From NCBI RefSeq assembly GCF_900232995.1, contig NZ_OCVX01000005.1:332931-365079 (forward strand): a stretch of DNA of 32,149 nucleotides, read 5' to 3'. Under the pieces are notes generated by a model. The model ran no database searches, had not been told where the DNA came from, and saw nothing but the letters and a program-made list of their open reading frames with translations. A program made the translations under genes and the position numbers. This document shows, piece by piece, positions 26,082-32,149 of this stretch; positions within the stretch are counted from its first letter, which is position 1, and the number at the start of each line of letters is the position of its first letter. This DNA is from Mycobacterium simulans. Lineage in GTDB: Bacteria > Actinomycetota > Actinomycetes > Mycobacteriales > Mycobacteriaceae.

Positions 26082-28717
26082 GCATCACCGTGGGTACTGA
26101 CGACGCCGAACCCCGATCGCGGCTCGCCAAACTCGTCGTCATCGCCGCCTGGATTGCGGTGGCGGTGATTGCCAATGTGATTCTGGCGCTCACGCACGCG
26201 AAAGCCGGCGATACGGGCTCGGCGCTGCTGCCGCACGACGCCAAGACGGCTGCCGCCAGCAGCCGGATAGGGCAGGCATTCCCGGGCACCGGTACCAACG
26301 CCATCGCCTACCTGAGTGTTGATGGGCGCGACACGCTTGGGCCGGCGGACAAGCATTACTACGACACCGTCGTCACCGCGTTGCGCGCCGACACCGCCCA
26401 CGTGGGAGCGGTCCTTGACTGGTGGTCAGATCCGCTCACCGCCGCGCTGGGAACCAGCCCCGACGGCAGGTCCGCTGTCGCGATGGTGTGGCTGAAGGGC
26501 GAGGCGGGCAGCATCCAAGCACACCGGTCGCTCGAGGCTGCCCAGATGGTGATACGCAAGCTTCCGCCGAGCGCGGGGCTTCGCGCCCACATCGCCGCCC
26601 CGGCTACCACCAGCGATGTGCCCCTGCAGATGACCGCGTGGCAGGGCGCGGCGATCGTGACCGCCGCGGCGTTGCTCGCCGTCCTGCTCATGCTGCGGGC
26701 CCGGCTGTCCAAGATTCTGCTGGGGATCACATTGGTGAGCTCCGGGTTGTCGCTGGCGGTGGCGTGGCCGCTGACCGCGGTGTTGTGGGGAATCACCGTG
26801 TTCTCGGTGACGCTGGCCGCCGTCCTAACGCTCGGCACCGTCACCGTATCCACCATGCTGGTTGCGCGGCGCGAACCTGACCCAACGGCCAAGCGCGCAT
26901 ACCGCGACGCCCTGCCGGCGTTAGTCCTGCCCGGCGCATGCGTCGCCGTGCTCACCGGGCCGCTACTGCTTGCCCAAACCCCGGCGCTGTACAGCGTAGG
27001 CATCGCGGCAGTGGGAGTTGTTGTGGCACTTGCGGCTTCGGTGACGCTCATCCCGGCTCTGCTCGGGCTCGCCGGACCGGCATGGACGTCGGCGCCGCGA
27101 GGGGACGGCCTCGCCGTGACACCGCCGCGATCCATGCCCAGCTTCTTCAATCCGGTTGTCGCTGTCGTCGTGGTATTGGGCATCTGCGCGCTGCCCGTCA
27201 TCGGCATACGGTGGAATTCCCTTGACAGCTCGGCGAAGACGAGCGGCGCCCAATTCGTTCCGGGGCGATCGCTGCCCGATGTGGTGGTGGTCAAGTCCGA
27301 CCATGACCTTCGCGACCCGGCGGGCCTCATAGCCATCGACGCGGTAAGCCGGCGCCTGATGGAGATTCCCGGTGTCCGCAAGGTGGAATCGGCGGCATGG
27401 CCGGCCGGCGTGCCGTGGACCGAGGCCTCGCTGACGTCGGCCGCGGGAAGGCTGGGCGATCAGCTCGATCGTCAGGCCGTGACGTTTGTGCCGCAGGTGA
27501 ATGCGATCAAGTCACTGGCGTCCACGGTCGATCAGGTGAACGCCGCGGTGAAAGACCTGGAAGCCAGCATGACCGCCGGCCTGTCCGGGCTGACCGAAAT
27601 GCAGCAGGTCATCAACCGTGTGGTCGCCGGTACGCGCAACATCAAGGGCACCACCGTGCAGGTGTCGGGATACCTGGACCCGATGCGTGACTGGGCGGGC
27701 GGCATCGCGGACTGTCCCGCGGACGTGCTGTGTTCGGCAGCGCGCAAGATCGTCGATCCTCTGGACAGGGTGGTCGCCGACGTGGCGGTGCTCTCCGATG
27801 GCGCAGACCGCATTGCCGCGATATCGGCCAGGACCGCGGGCGCCTTGACCTCGACGCCGCAGGCGGTGGCGCAAATGCAGTCGGCGTTAGAGCAGCTACG
27901 CAGCTTCGTGCCCACCCTGGAACGGACCGTCGAGCAGACCATCCCGCAAGTCGTACAGTTGTCGACGTTCCTGAAGAACCTCAGCAACGATTTCGCCGAC
28001 ACCGGCGAGGGCGGGTTCTACCTCTCCAGAAAGGCACTGGCGGATCCGTCGTACCAGAACGTGCGCGCGACGATGTTCTCGTCGGACGGCGCGGCGACCC
28101 GGCTGTTCGTCTATTCCGCCGGGGACAAACCGGACCTGAATGCCGCGGCGCGTGCGCAGCAGCTCGAAACCGTCGCAGCCAACGCGACCAAGTACGGAAG
28201 CCTCGTCGACAGCCAGATCACCCTGAACGGGGCCGCGCACTTAGCCGCAACCGTCCGCAGCGCCGTCACCCACGATGCGGTGCTGCTGGCCATCACGCTG
28301 CTCGCGGTGCTGGCCCTGGTCGCCATGTGGCGCGGCGCCGTCATCGGCTTTGCGACGGGTCTCGGGGTGTTGGCCTCTTACCTTGCCGCGCTAGGGATCT
28401 CGGTTGCGATATGGCAGCATCTGCTGGGCCACGCCCTGCACGCCTCGGTGGCTCCGGTGTCATTCGCCATCCTCGCGGCGTGCGGCATTCCGTATCTTCT
28501 GGCCGCAGCGGTGTCGGTTCGGGGTGCCCTAGCGCCGCTCATGGCGCTCGGCGCCGCATTCGGCGGCGGGCTGGTGCTTGTGTCGAGCGGTTCCTTCAGC
28601 GCCCTCGGTCAAATCGGCAGCGTCATCGTTCTCGGGTTGGGGACGCTGACCGTGGTGCGCAGGTGCATCCCGGCAGCGGTGTTCGGGGATCGAACTCCCC
28701 CCACGCTCCTTTCTTGA
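26033..28717 (+). CDS. mmpL7: RND-family lipid transporter MmpL7
   Basis: The product is an MmpL transporter of 894 residues from GTG 26033 or 875 from GTG 26090 (920 in M. tuberculosis). From the first start the visible layout is: cytoplasmic N-terminus; a membrane segment near 30-52 (LVVIAAWIAVAVIANVILAL); a first periplasmic domain to about 200; a cluster of membrane segments about 203-360; another near 372-392; a second periplasmic domain about 395-740 rich in predicted helix; and a final cluster about 745-885. MmpL7 moves DIM across the inner membrane and is known to bind PpsE. The start is uncertain: 26033 overlaps fadD28 by 49 bases and has a G-rich sequence upstream, whereas 26090 lies just past the fadD28 stop but lacks a ribosome site. 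Identity rests on position and on conserved stretches such as LRKVESAAWPAGVPWT-like and FADTGEGGFYLSRK. Confidence 0.94.
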   Translation: MCRAVSAGSVRPLGRLSITVGTDDAEPRSRLAKLVVIAAWIAVAVIANVILALTHAKAGDTGSALLPHDAKTAAASSRIGQAFPGTGTNAIAYLSVDGRDTLGPADKHYYDTVVTALRADTAHVGAVLDWWSDPLTAALGTSPDGRSAVAMVWLKGEAGSIQAHRSLEAAQMVIRKLPPSAGLRAHIAAPATTSDVPLQMTAWQGAAIVTAAALLAVLLMLRARLSKILLGITLVSSGLSLAVAWPLTAVLWGITVFSVTLAAVLTLGTVTVSTMLVARREPDPTAKRAYRDALPALVLPGACVAVLTGPLLLAQTPALYSVGIAAVGVVVALAASVTLIPALLGLAGPAWTSAPRGDGLAVTPPRSMPSFFNPVVAVVVVLGICALPVIGIRWNSLDSSAKTSGAQFVPGRSLPDVVVVKSDHDLRDPAGLIAIDAVSRRLMEIPGVRKVESAAWPAGVPWTEASLTSAAGRLGDQLDRQAVTFVPQVNAIKSLASTVDQVNAAVKDLEASMTAGLSGLTEMQQVINRVVAGTRNIKGTTVQVSGYLDPMRDWAGGIADCPADVLCSAARKIVDPLDRVVADVAVLSDGADRIAAISARTAGALTSTPQAVAQMQSALEQLRSFVPTLERTVEQTIPQVVQLSTFLKNLSNDFADTGEGGFYLSRKALADPSYQNVRATMFSSDGAATRLFVYSAGDKPDLNAAARAQQLETVAANATKYGSLVDSQITLNGAAHLAATVRSAVTHDAVLLAITLLAVLALVAMWRGAVIGFATGLGVLASYLAALGISVAIWQHLLGHALHASVAPVSFAILAACGIPYLLAAAVSVRGALAPLMALGAAFGGGLVLVSSGSFSALGQIGSVIVLGLGTLTVVRRCIPAAVFGDRTPPTLLS

Positions 28718-28764
28718 ACTGAATCGTCTGCCTAAGGCTCAGAGTGCCGGTGTAGTGCTCGCCC

Positions 28765-28800
28765 TTGACAGGTGGTTATCAGCCGATAACATATCCCTTA
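28765..28800 (+). promoter_or_regulatory. Promoter of the Rieske-tetR operon, apparently leaderless
   Basis: A consensus -35 TTGACA (28765-28770) and a -10 TAACAT (28787-28792) are separated by 16 bases. Seven bases after the -10 comes ATG at 28800, so transcription should begin at the start codon. No ribosome site precedes it. The -10 and spacer are covered by one palindrome and the start site by another, the layout expected for repression. Confidence 0.75.
28775..28790. promoter_or_regulatory. Operator palindrome 1
   Basis: GTTATC-AGCC-GATAAC, a 16-base palindrome with perfect 6-bp arms, fills the -35/-10 spacer and enters the -10. Its centre is 27 bases from that of the second site. The likely binder is the TetR-family protein encoded two genes downstream; this is inference. 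Confidence 0.75.
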
Positions 28801-29948
28801 TGTTATCAACTGATAACCGAGCCGAGCTCGGACGCATTCTCACAGACATCGGGTGTTACCTCGACGACAATCCACCGGCACTGAGCCTGCCGCCGAGTGC
28901 CTACACTTCCCCGGAGCTGTGGCAGCTTGAACGGGAGCGGATCTTCAACCGGTCCTGGATGCTGGTCGCGCATGTCGATCAACTCGCCGAAACCGGCGAC
29001 TATGTTGCGGTTTCCATCGCCGGAGAGCGGGTCATGGTGGTGCGGGGCGGCGATGGTGAACTGCGTGCCATCTCGCCGATCTGCCGGCACCGGATGATGC
29101 CCCTGGTCGAAACCGGTGCTGGACGCACCGACACGTTGACTTGCCAATACCACATGTGGCGATACGGCCTCGACGGCCGCTTGCGCGGGGCACCCCACAT
29201 GGCTGCCAACAAAGACTTCAACCCTCGGGATTGCCGGCTTCCGCAGTTCGCGGTGGCCACCTGGAACGGACTGGTGTGGGTGAACCTCGATGCCGACGCC
29301 GAACCAATCGGTGCGCATCTTGATCTCGCTAACGACGAGTTCGCCAGCTATCGGCTCGCTGAGATGGTGCAGGTTGAGTCGTGGTCGCATGAGTGGCGGG
29401 CAAACTGGAAGCTGGCGTCGGAGAACGGTCACGAGAACTACCACGTGCTCGGCTTGCATCGGCAAACCCTGGAGCCGTTGGTGCCGGGCGGCGGCGACCT
29501 GGATGTTCGGCAGTATTCGCCATGGGCGCTGCGTATCAGGGTTCCCTTCACCTTTCCGCTGGACGTGAAATCGTTGCAGCTCAACGAGGTTCAAAAGAGC
29601 AACCTGTCAGTGCTATGGACGTTTCCCAACAGCGCGCTGGCCGCCGCGGGCGAGCGGGTCGTGTGGTTCGGCTTCATTCCGCTGAGCATCGACCGGGTGC
29701 AGGTGCTCGGCGGAGTGCTCACCACCCCCGAGCTGGCTGCCGACTCGGCAGCCACAGCCCAGACGGCGCAGTTCGTGACGGCGATGGTCAATGACGAGGA
29801 CCGGCTTGGACTGGAGGGCGTGCAGGTTGGCGCGGGCTCCCGGTTCGCCGAACGCGGGCACCTCAGCCCGAAAGAACAACCCGGCATGCTCGCGTTCTAC
29901 CGCAACCTGGCAGAGGCACTAGGCGGCGACCAGACAGGTAGTGGCTAA
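28800..29948 (+). CDS. Rieske [2Fe-2S] non-heme iron oxygenase, alpha subunit
   Basis: The product has 382 residues and is a ring-hydroxylating-type oxygenase. The Rieske cluster ligands are C95-x-H97 and C115-x2-H118. The mononuclear iron site is visible as NWKLASENGHENYH...H with His215 and His220, plus Asp334 in an EDRLGLEGVQ context. Such enzymes use O2 and electrons from a separate reductase to hydroxylate, demethylate or desaturate small molecules; the substrate is unknown here and no reductase or ferredoxin is encoded in the window. ATG 28800 is chosen because a perfect promoter places the transcript start there; GTG 28755 is in frame but would put the promoter inside the gene. It is followed by the overlapping TetR gene. 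I know of no counterpart at this position in the M. tuberculosis locus, where IS1533 lies between mmpL7 and lppX. Confidence 0.9.
   Translation: MLSTDNRAELGRILTDIGCYLDDNPPALSLPPSAYTSPELWQLERERIFNRSWMLVAHVDQLAETGDYVAVSIAGERVMVVRGGDGELRAISPICRHRMMPLVETGAGRTDTLTCQYHMWRYGLDGRLRGAPHMAANKDFNPRDCRLPQFAVATWNGLVWVNLDADAEPIGAHLDLANDEFASYRLAEMVQVESWSHEWRANWKLASENGHENYHVLGLHRQTLEPLVPGGGDLDVRQYSPWALRIRVPFTFPLDVKSLQLNEVQKSNLSVLWTFPNSALAAAGERVVWFGFIPLSIDRVQVLGGVLTTPELAADSAATAQTAQFVTAMVNDEDRLGLEGVQVGAGSRFAERGHLSPKEQPGMLAFYRNLAEALGGDQTGSG
28802..28817. promoter_or_regulatory. Operator palindrome 2
   Basis: GTTATCA-AC-TGATAAC has perfect 7-bp arms and begins on the last base of the start codon at 28800-28802. 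The sequence between the two sites is also symmetrical (ATAACATA at 28786-28793 and TATGTTAT at 28799-28806), so the whole 28774-28818 stretch is one nested dyad with only two mismatched positions between half 28774-28792 and half 28800-28818. Confidence 0.75.
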
Positions 29949-30609
29949 CCTTGCCGGCATGCCGATGGAGGCCGGGCGGTGGAGCCCAACAGCACTTCGC
30001 ATCCTGGGGGCCGCCGCCGAGCTCATCGCTGTGCGGGGCTACGCCTCCACCTCGACGCGCGACATCGCCGCCGCGGTGGGGGTGGAGCAGCCGGCCATCT
30101 ATAAACACTTCTCGGCCAAACGCGACATCCTCGCGGCGCTGGTCCGGCTCGCCGTGGAGTGGCCGCTCGAACTGTACGGCAACATCATCGCGATGCCCGT
30201 TCCCGCGGTCGTCAAGCTGCACCGCTGGCTGCAGGAATCGCTGAATCATCTCCAGGCTTCGCCCTATGTACTGGTTTCCATCCTTATCACGCCTGACCTG
30301 CAGCAGGACGCCTTCGTCACGGAACGAGAGCTGGTCGCGGAGATAGAGCGCGCGCTCGTCGGCCTGATCGAGACGGGGCAGGCCGAATGCGATGTGCGCG
30401 CAATGAGTCCATTGTCGGCGGCCAGGCTGGTGCAGGCGTTGTTCGACGCCCTGGCCCTGCCCGAATTTGCGGTCAGCCCGGATGAGATTGTCGAGTTCGC
30501 GATGACGGCGCTGGTGTCGGATCCCACTCGGCTAGCCGAGATCCGCTCTGCCGCAAATGCTTTGGAAATCCAGCTGGCACGACCCAGCACTGGGCGGCTT
30601 AACAACTAG
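29941..30609 (+). CDS. TetR/AcrR-family transcriptional regulator
   Basis: The product has 222 residues from GTG 29941, or 216 or 214 from ATG 29959 or 29965. The N-terminal helix-turn-helix is typical (about 20-65: ILGAAAELIAVRGYASTSTR, then DIAAAVGVEQPAIYKHFSAKRDIL). The remaining helical part, with no strong family signature, would be the ligand-binding and dimer domain. GTG 29941 overlaps the Rieske stop by 8 bases, suggesting translational coupling; a weak AGG lies 7 bases upstream. The family usually represses its own operon and is released by a ligand, so it probably binds the twin palindromes at 28775-28817 and controls the oxygenase. Its stop shares the bases CTAG (30606-30609) with the stop of lppX on the other strand. 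Confidence 0.9.
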   Translation: MANLAGMPMEAGRWSPTALRILGAAAELIAVRGYASTSTRDIAAAVGVEQPAIYKHFSAKRDILAALVRLAVEWPLELYGNIIAMPVPAVVKLHRWLQESLNHLQASPYVLVSILITPDLQQDAFVTERELVAEIERALVGLIETGQAECDVRAMSPLSAARLVQALFDALALPEFAVSPDEIVEFAMTALVSDPTRLAEIRSAANALEIQLARPSTGRLNN

Positions 30610-31292
30610 TCGACGTTCACCGGCTCGTTCCATTTGGAAAGCGTGACCTGGACCGACTTCCCGGACCCAAGGTCCACGCTGGCCCGGACGAGTCGGTGCG
30701 AACCGTCAGAGGCGATCCACACCGTCGCGGGCGCCGAATTTCGAGCGTCCGGAACCAGGATTTTGACGGTGTCGGGCGGGAGGGTCCCGGTGATGCGGGT
30801 GGTGGGAACTCCGTCGATCACCTCCGGACCTTGCGATTGCAAGTTGGTGACACCCGACAGCATCTTCGCGACCCCATTGATGGGGTCAAGCAGGCGTGAG
30901 GCCGACAGATCGGAGACCGAACCGAGATTGGTCCAGTCGTCGAACAGCTTCACCGAGATGGTGTCGTCCTTGACCCGGAACGGGACGCCCGCCTCGTCGT
31001 GGTAGGTGCAGACTCCCTTCGCTGTGAGCGGGTTGGCCCGAACATCGACGTCGGCGCTGGTGATACCGAGCATGCTGTCGATTTGCCCCGTCGTTCGGAC
31101 CGCCAGGTGCGCGCTGGTCAAGGCCTTGGTCGCGTCCACGGCCTGCCGGATATCGGCCATCAGCGGAGAGTCAACCGTCGAGGTGGCCGAGCTCGGCGCC
31201 TCCGAACTAGGCGGGGCAGTCGAGCAACCGGATAGGAAAAGCATCAGACAGGCCATTCCGATGACCGCAATGGAAGTGACGCGTGTTGCCAT
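30606..31292 (-). CDS. lppX: Lipoprotein LppX (DIM translocation)
   Basis: The product has 228 residues (233 in M. tuberculosis). It is a lipoprotein of the LppX/LprAFG family, whose hollow half-barrel binds lipids and is required for DIM to reach the outer envelope. The signal peptide is MATRVTSIAVIGMACLMLFL and the lipobox LSGC gives the lipidated Cys at residue 24. The mature part (LLGITSADVDVRANPL, KGVCTY, SVKLFDDW, DGSH.LVRASVDLGSG, KWNEPVNVD at the end) is conserved. ATG 31292 is chosen; a TTG frame start at 31331 would overlap the candidate -10. GACGAGG lies upstream. Oddity: the first 16 codons and the leader are nearly identical to those of mas, so the signal peptide appears to derive from the Mas N-terminus. 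It converges on the TetR gene with overlapping stops. Confidence 0.95.
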   Translation of the reverse strand: MATRVTSIAVIGMACLMLFLSGCSTAPPSSEAPSSATSTVDSPLMADIRQAVDATKALTSAHLAVRTTGQIDSMLGITSADVDVRANPLTAKGVCTYHDEAGVPFRVKDDTISVKLFDDWTNLGSVSDLSASRLLDPINGVAKMLSGVTNLQSQGPEVIDGVPTTRITGTLPPDTVKILVPDARNSAPATVWIASDGSHRLVRASVDLGSGKSVQVTLSKWNEPVNVD

Positions 31293-31312
31293 TGCCGTTA
31301 AACCTCGTCTCA
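31247..31312 (-). repeat. lppX 5'-end copy of the 66-base mas repeat
   Basis: Counterpart of the block at 23990-24055, in the same orientation relative to its gene and in the same reading frame. A further exact 13-base match containing the -10 (31328-31340 and 24179-24191) lies upstream, so leader and promoter both look copied, with about 110 bases of the mas leader missing at lppX. Confidence 0.85.
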
Positions 31313-31330
31313 ACTTTGGGTGAATCGCCA

Positions 31331-31336
31331 AGCTTA
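31331..31336 (-). promoter_or_regulatory. Candidate lppX -10 hexamer TAAGCT
   Basis: On the minus strand TAAGCT fits TANNNT and would start a transcript near 31324, giving a leader of about 32 bases with the GACGAGG ribosome site. It lies in a 13-base block identical to one upstream of mas. Confidence 0.5.
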
Positions 31337-31382
31337 GACGCCCGATATGAGCGGTTTCGCAAGGGCGCGAACCAGATCCTCC

Positions 31383-31388
31383 TACGAT
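31383..31388 (+). promoter_or_regulatory. Candidate -10 hexamer TACGAT of the PE_PGRS gene
   Basis: TACGAT fits the mycobacterial -10 consensus and would give a leader of roughly 42 bases. TGAGG, 7 bases before the ATG at 31437, is the ribosome site. The 144 bases between lppX and this gene hold both divergent promoters and nothing else I recognise. Confidence 0.45.
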
Positions 31389-31436
31389 GAGTGGGCGCTG
31401 CCCGCGCGGTATGGATCACCTTGTGTGAGGTTCCCG

Positions 31437-32149
31437 ATGTCATTTGTGATCACTGCGCCACAGCTGCTCTCGGCCACGGCCGGACAACTAGCCGGGATCG
31501 GATCAACGATCGGCGCGGCCAACGCGGCGGCCGCAGCCCCAACAACCACGGTGCTGGCCGCGGCCGAAGACGAAGTGTCGGTGGCCATCGCCGCGCTGTT
31601 CGGCTGCTACGCCCAGGGCTACCAGGCGCTGGGCGCCCAAGCGGCATCGTTTCACGACCGGTTTGTCCAGACGCTCACGGCCAGCGCCGGGTGGTACGTC
31701 AGCGCTGAGGCCGCCGGCACCAACCCTTTGCAATGCGTGCTCGATGCGATCAACGCGCCCACCCAGCTGCTATTGGGACGCCCGCTGATCGGCAACGGCG
31801 CCGACGCGACCGCACCCGGCCAGAACGGTGGCGACGGCGGATTGTTGGTCGGCAACGGGGGCGCCGGCTACAGCAGCACCACCGCCGGGGTGGGCGGCAC
31901 CGCAGGCGGCAATGCGGGGTTGATCGGCGCCGGAGGACGCGGTGGGGCCGGCGGGGTCGGCGCTGCCGGCGGCGCAGGCGGCAACGGCGGTTGGCTGTAC
32001 GGCACCGGCGGCGCCGGTGGTAACGGCGGGGCCGGCGCGATGGGTGGGGCCGGCGGCAATGCCGGGTTGTTCGGCAACGGCGGGGCAGGCGGGGCCGGCG
32101 GCGACGGGTTGGCAGGAGCAGCGGGGGTCAATCCGACGCAGCACGTGAC
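31437..32149 (+). CDS. PE_PGRS family protein, N-terminal part
   Basis: The gene starts at ATG 31437 and runs off the window; 237 complete codons are visible. Residues 1 to about 95 form a PE domain, opening MSFVITAPQLLSATAGQLAGIG with the usual helical hairpin (AAEDEVSVAIAALFG, YQALGAQAASFHDRFVQTL, SAGWYVSAEAAG). A linker with the family hallmark GRPLIGNGADATAPGQNG follows near 117-132. After it comes the PGRS region of Gly-Gly-Ala and Gly-Gly-Asn repeats. PE proteins are generally exported by ESX type VII systems and lie on the cell surface; the role of this member is unknown. The high G+C repeats also open long Pro-rich frames on the other strand, which are artefacts. I know no functional link with the lipid genes. 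Confidence 0.93.
   Translation, partial: MSFVITAPQLLSATAGQLAGIGSTIGAANAAAAAPTTTVLAAAEDEVSVAIAALFGCYAQGYQALGAQAASFHDRFVQTLTASAGWYVSAEAAGTNPLQCVLDAINAPTQLLLGRPLIGNGADATAPGQNGGDGGLLVGNGGAGYSSTTAGVGGTAGGNAGLIGAGGRGGAGGVGAAGGAGGNGGWLYGTGGAGGNGGAGAMGGAGGNAGLFGNGGAGGAGGDGLAGAAGVNPTQHV

Noticed and set aside
28755..28799. Rieske oxygenase start at GTG 28755
   Set aside because: It would put the TTGACA/TAACAT promoter and both operators inside the gene, and the added residues match nothing in the family.
28718..30610. Insertion sequence or transposase remnant between mmpL7 and lppX, as in M. tuberculosis
   Set aside because: No transposase frame, terminal repeats or target duplications are visible; the space is filled by two intact genes.
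31293..31331. Longer LppX from TTG 31331
   Set aside because: It would start inside the candidate -10 hexamer and place 13 extra polar residues before the signal peptide. The mas-like ATG at 31292 has a ribosome site.
31868..32149. CRISPR-like repeats or a Pro-rich minus-strand protein at the right edge
   Set aside because: The repeats are the Gly-Gly-X codons of the PGRS region; unit length is irregular with no unique spacers, and the Pro-rich frame is the reverse reading of these codons.
1..32149. tRNA, rRNA or riboswitch
   Set aside because: No cloverleaf, rRNA segment or known riboswitch core was recognised on either strand by eye.

Overview
The window is high-GC actinobacterial DNA carrying most of the phthiocerol dimycocerosate (DIM/PDIM) and phenolic glycolipid locus of a mycobacterium. 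Gene order, protein lengths and motifs match the ppsC-ppsD-ppsE-drrA-drrB-drrC-papA5 / mas / fadD28-mmpL7 / lppX cluster as I know it from M. tuberculosis. A PE_PGRS gene at the right edge suggests a slow grower of the tuberculosis/kansasii/marinum type. It is not M. tuberculosis itself: where that species has IS1533 between mmpL7 and lppX, this window has a Rieske oxygenase gene and a TetR-family regulator. I cannot name the species.

Layout. 2-3769: 3' part of ppsC (DH-ER-KR-ACP). 3769-9240: ppsD. 9237-13664: ppsE. 13675-16351: drrA, drrB, drrC. 16373-17632: papA5. These plus-strand genes overlap or lie 10-21 bp apart, as in one operon. 17633-17735: convergent gap with inverted repeats. 17736-24035: mas on the minus strand. 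24036-24338: divergent control region with a perfect 21-bp inverted repeat. 24339-28717: fadD28 and mmpL7. 28718-28799: a promoter with two palindromic operators. 28800-30609: Rieske oxygenase and TetR regulator. 30606-31292: lppX on the minus strand, sharing its stop bases with the TetR gene. 31437-end: 5' part of a PE_PGRS gene.

How the genes work together. PpsA-E build the phthiocerol/phenolphthiocerol chain. FadD28 activates fatty acids for Mas, which makes multimethyl-branched mycocerosates. PapA5 esterifies the mycocerosates onto the diol. MmpL7, DrrABC and the lipoprotein LppX move the finished lipid across the envelope.

Most unusual points. (1) The ER domain of PpsC looks dead: its nucleotide-binding loop is altered and about 25 residues of the substrate-side fold are missing, while the Mas ER in the same window is intact. 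(2) The 5' end of lppX (leader plus first codons, including much of the signal peptide) is a near copy of the 5' end of mas, so a lipoprotein signal peptide seems built from the start of a ketosynthase. (3) A Rieske oxygenase/TetR cassette sits inside the lipid locus behind a textbook, apparently leaderless promoter overlapped by twin 16-bp palindromes. (4) A perfect 21-bp inverted repeat overlaps the fadD28 promoter.
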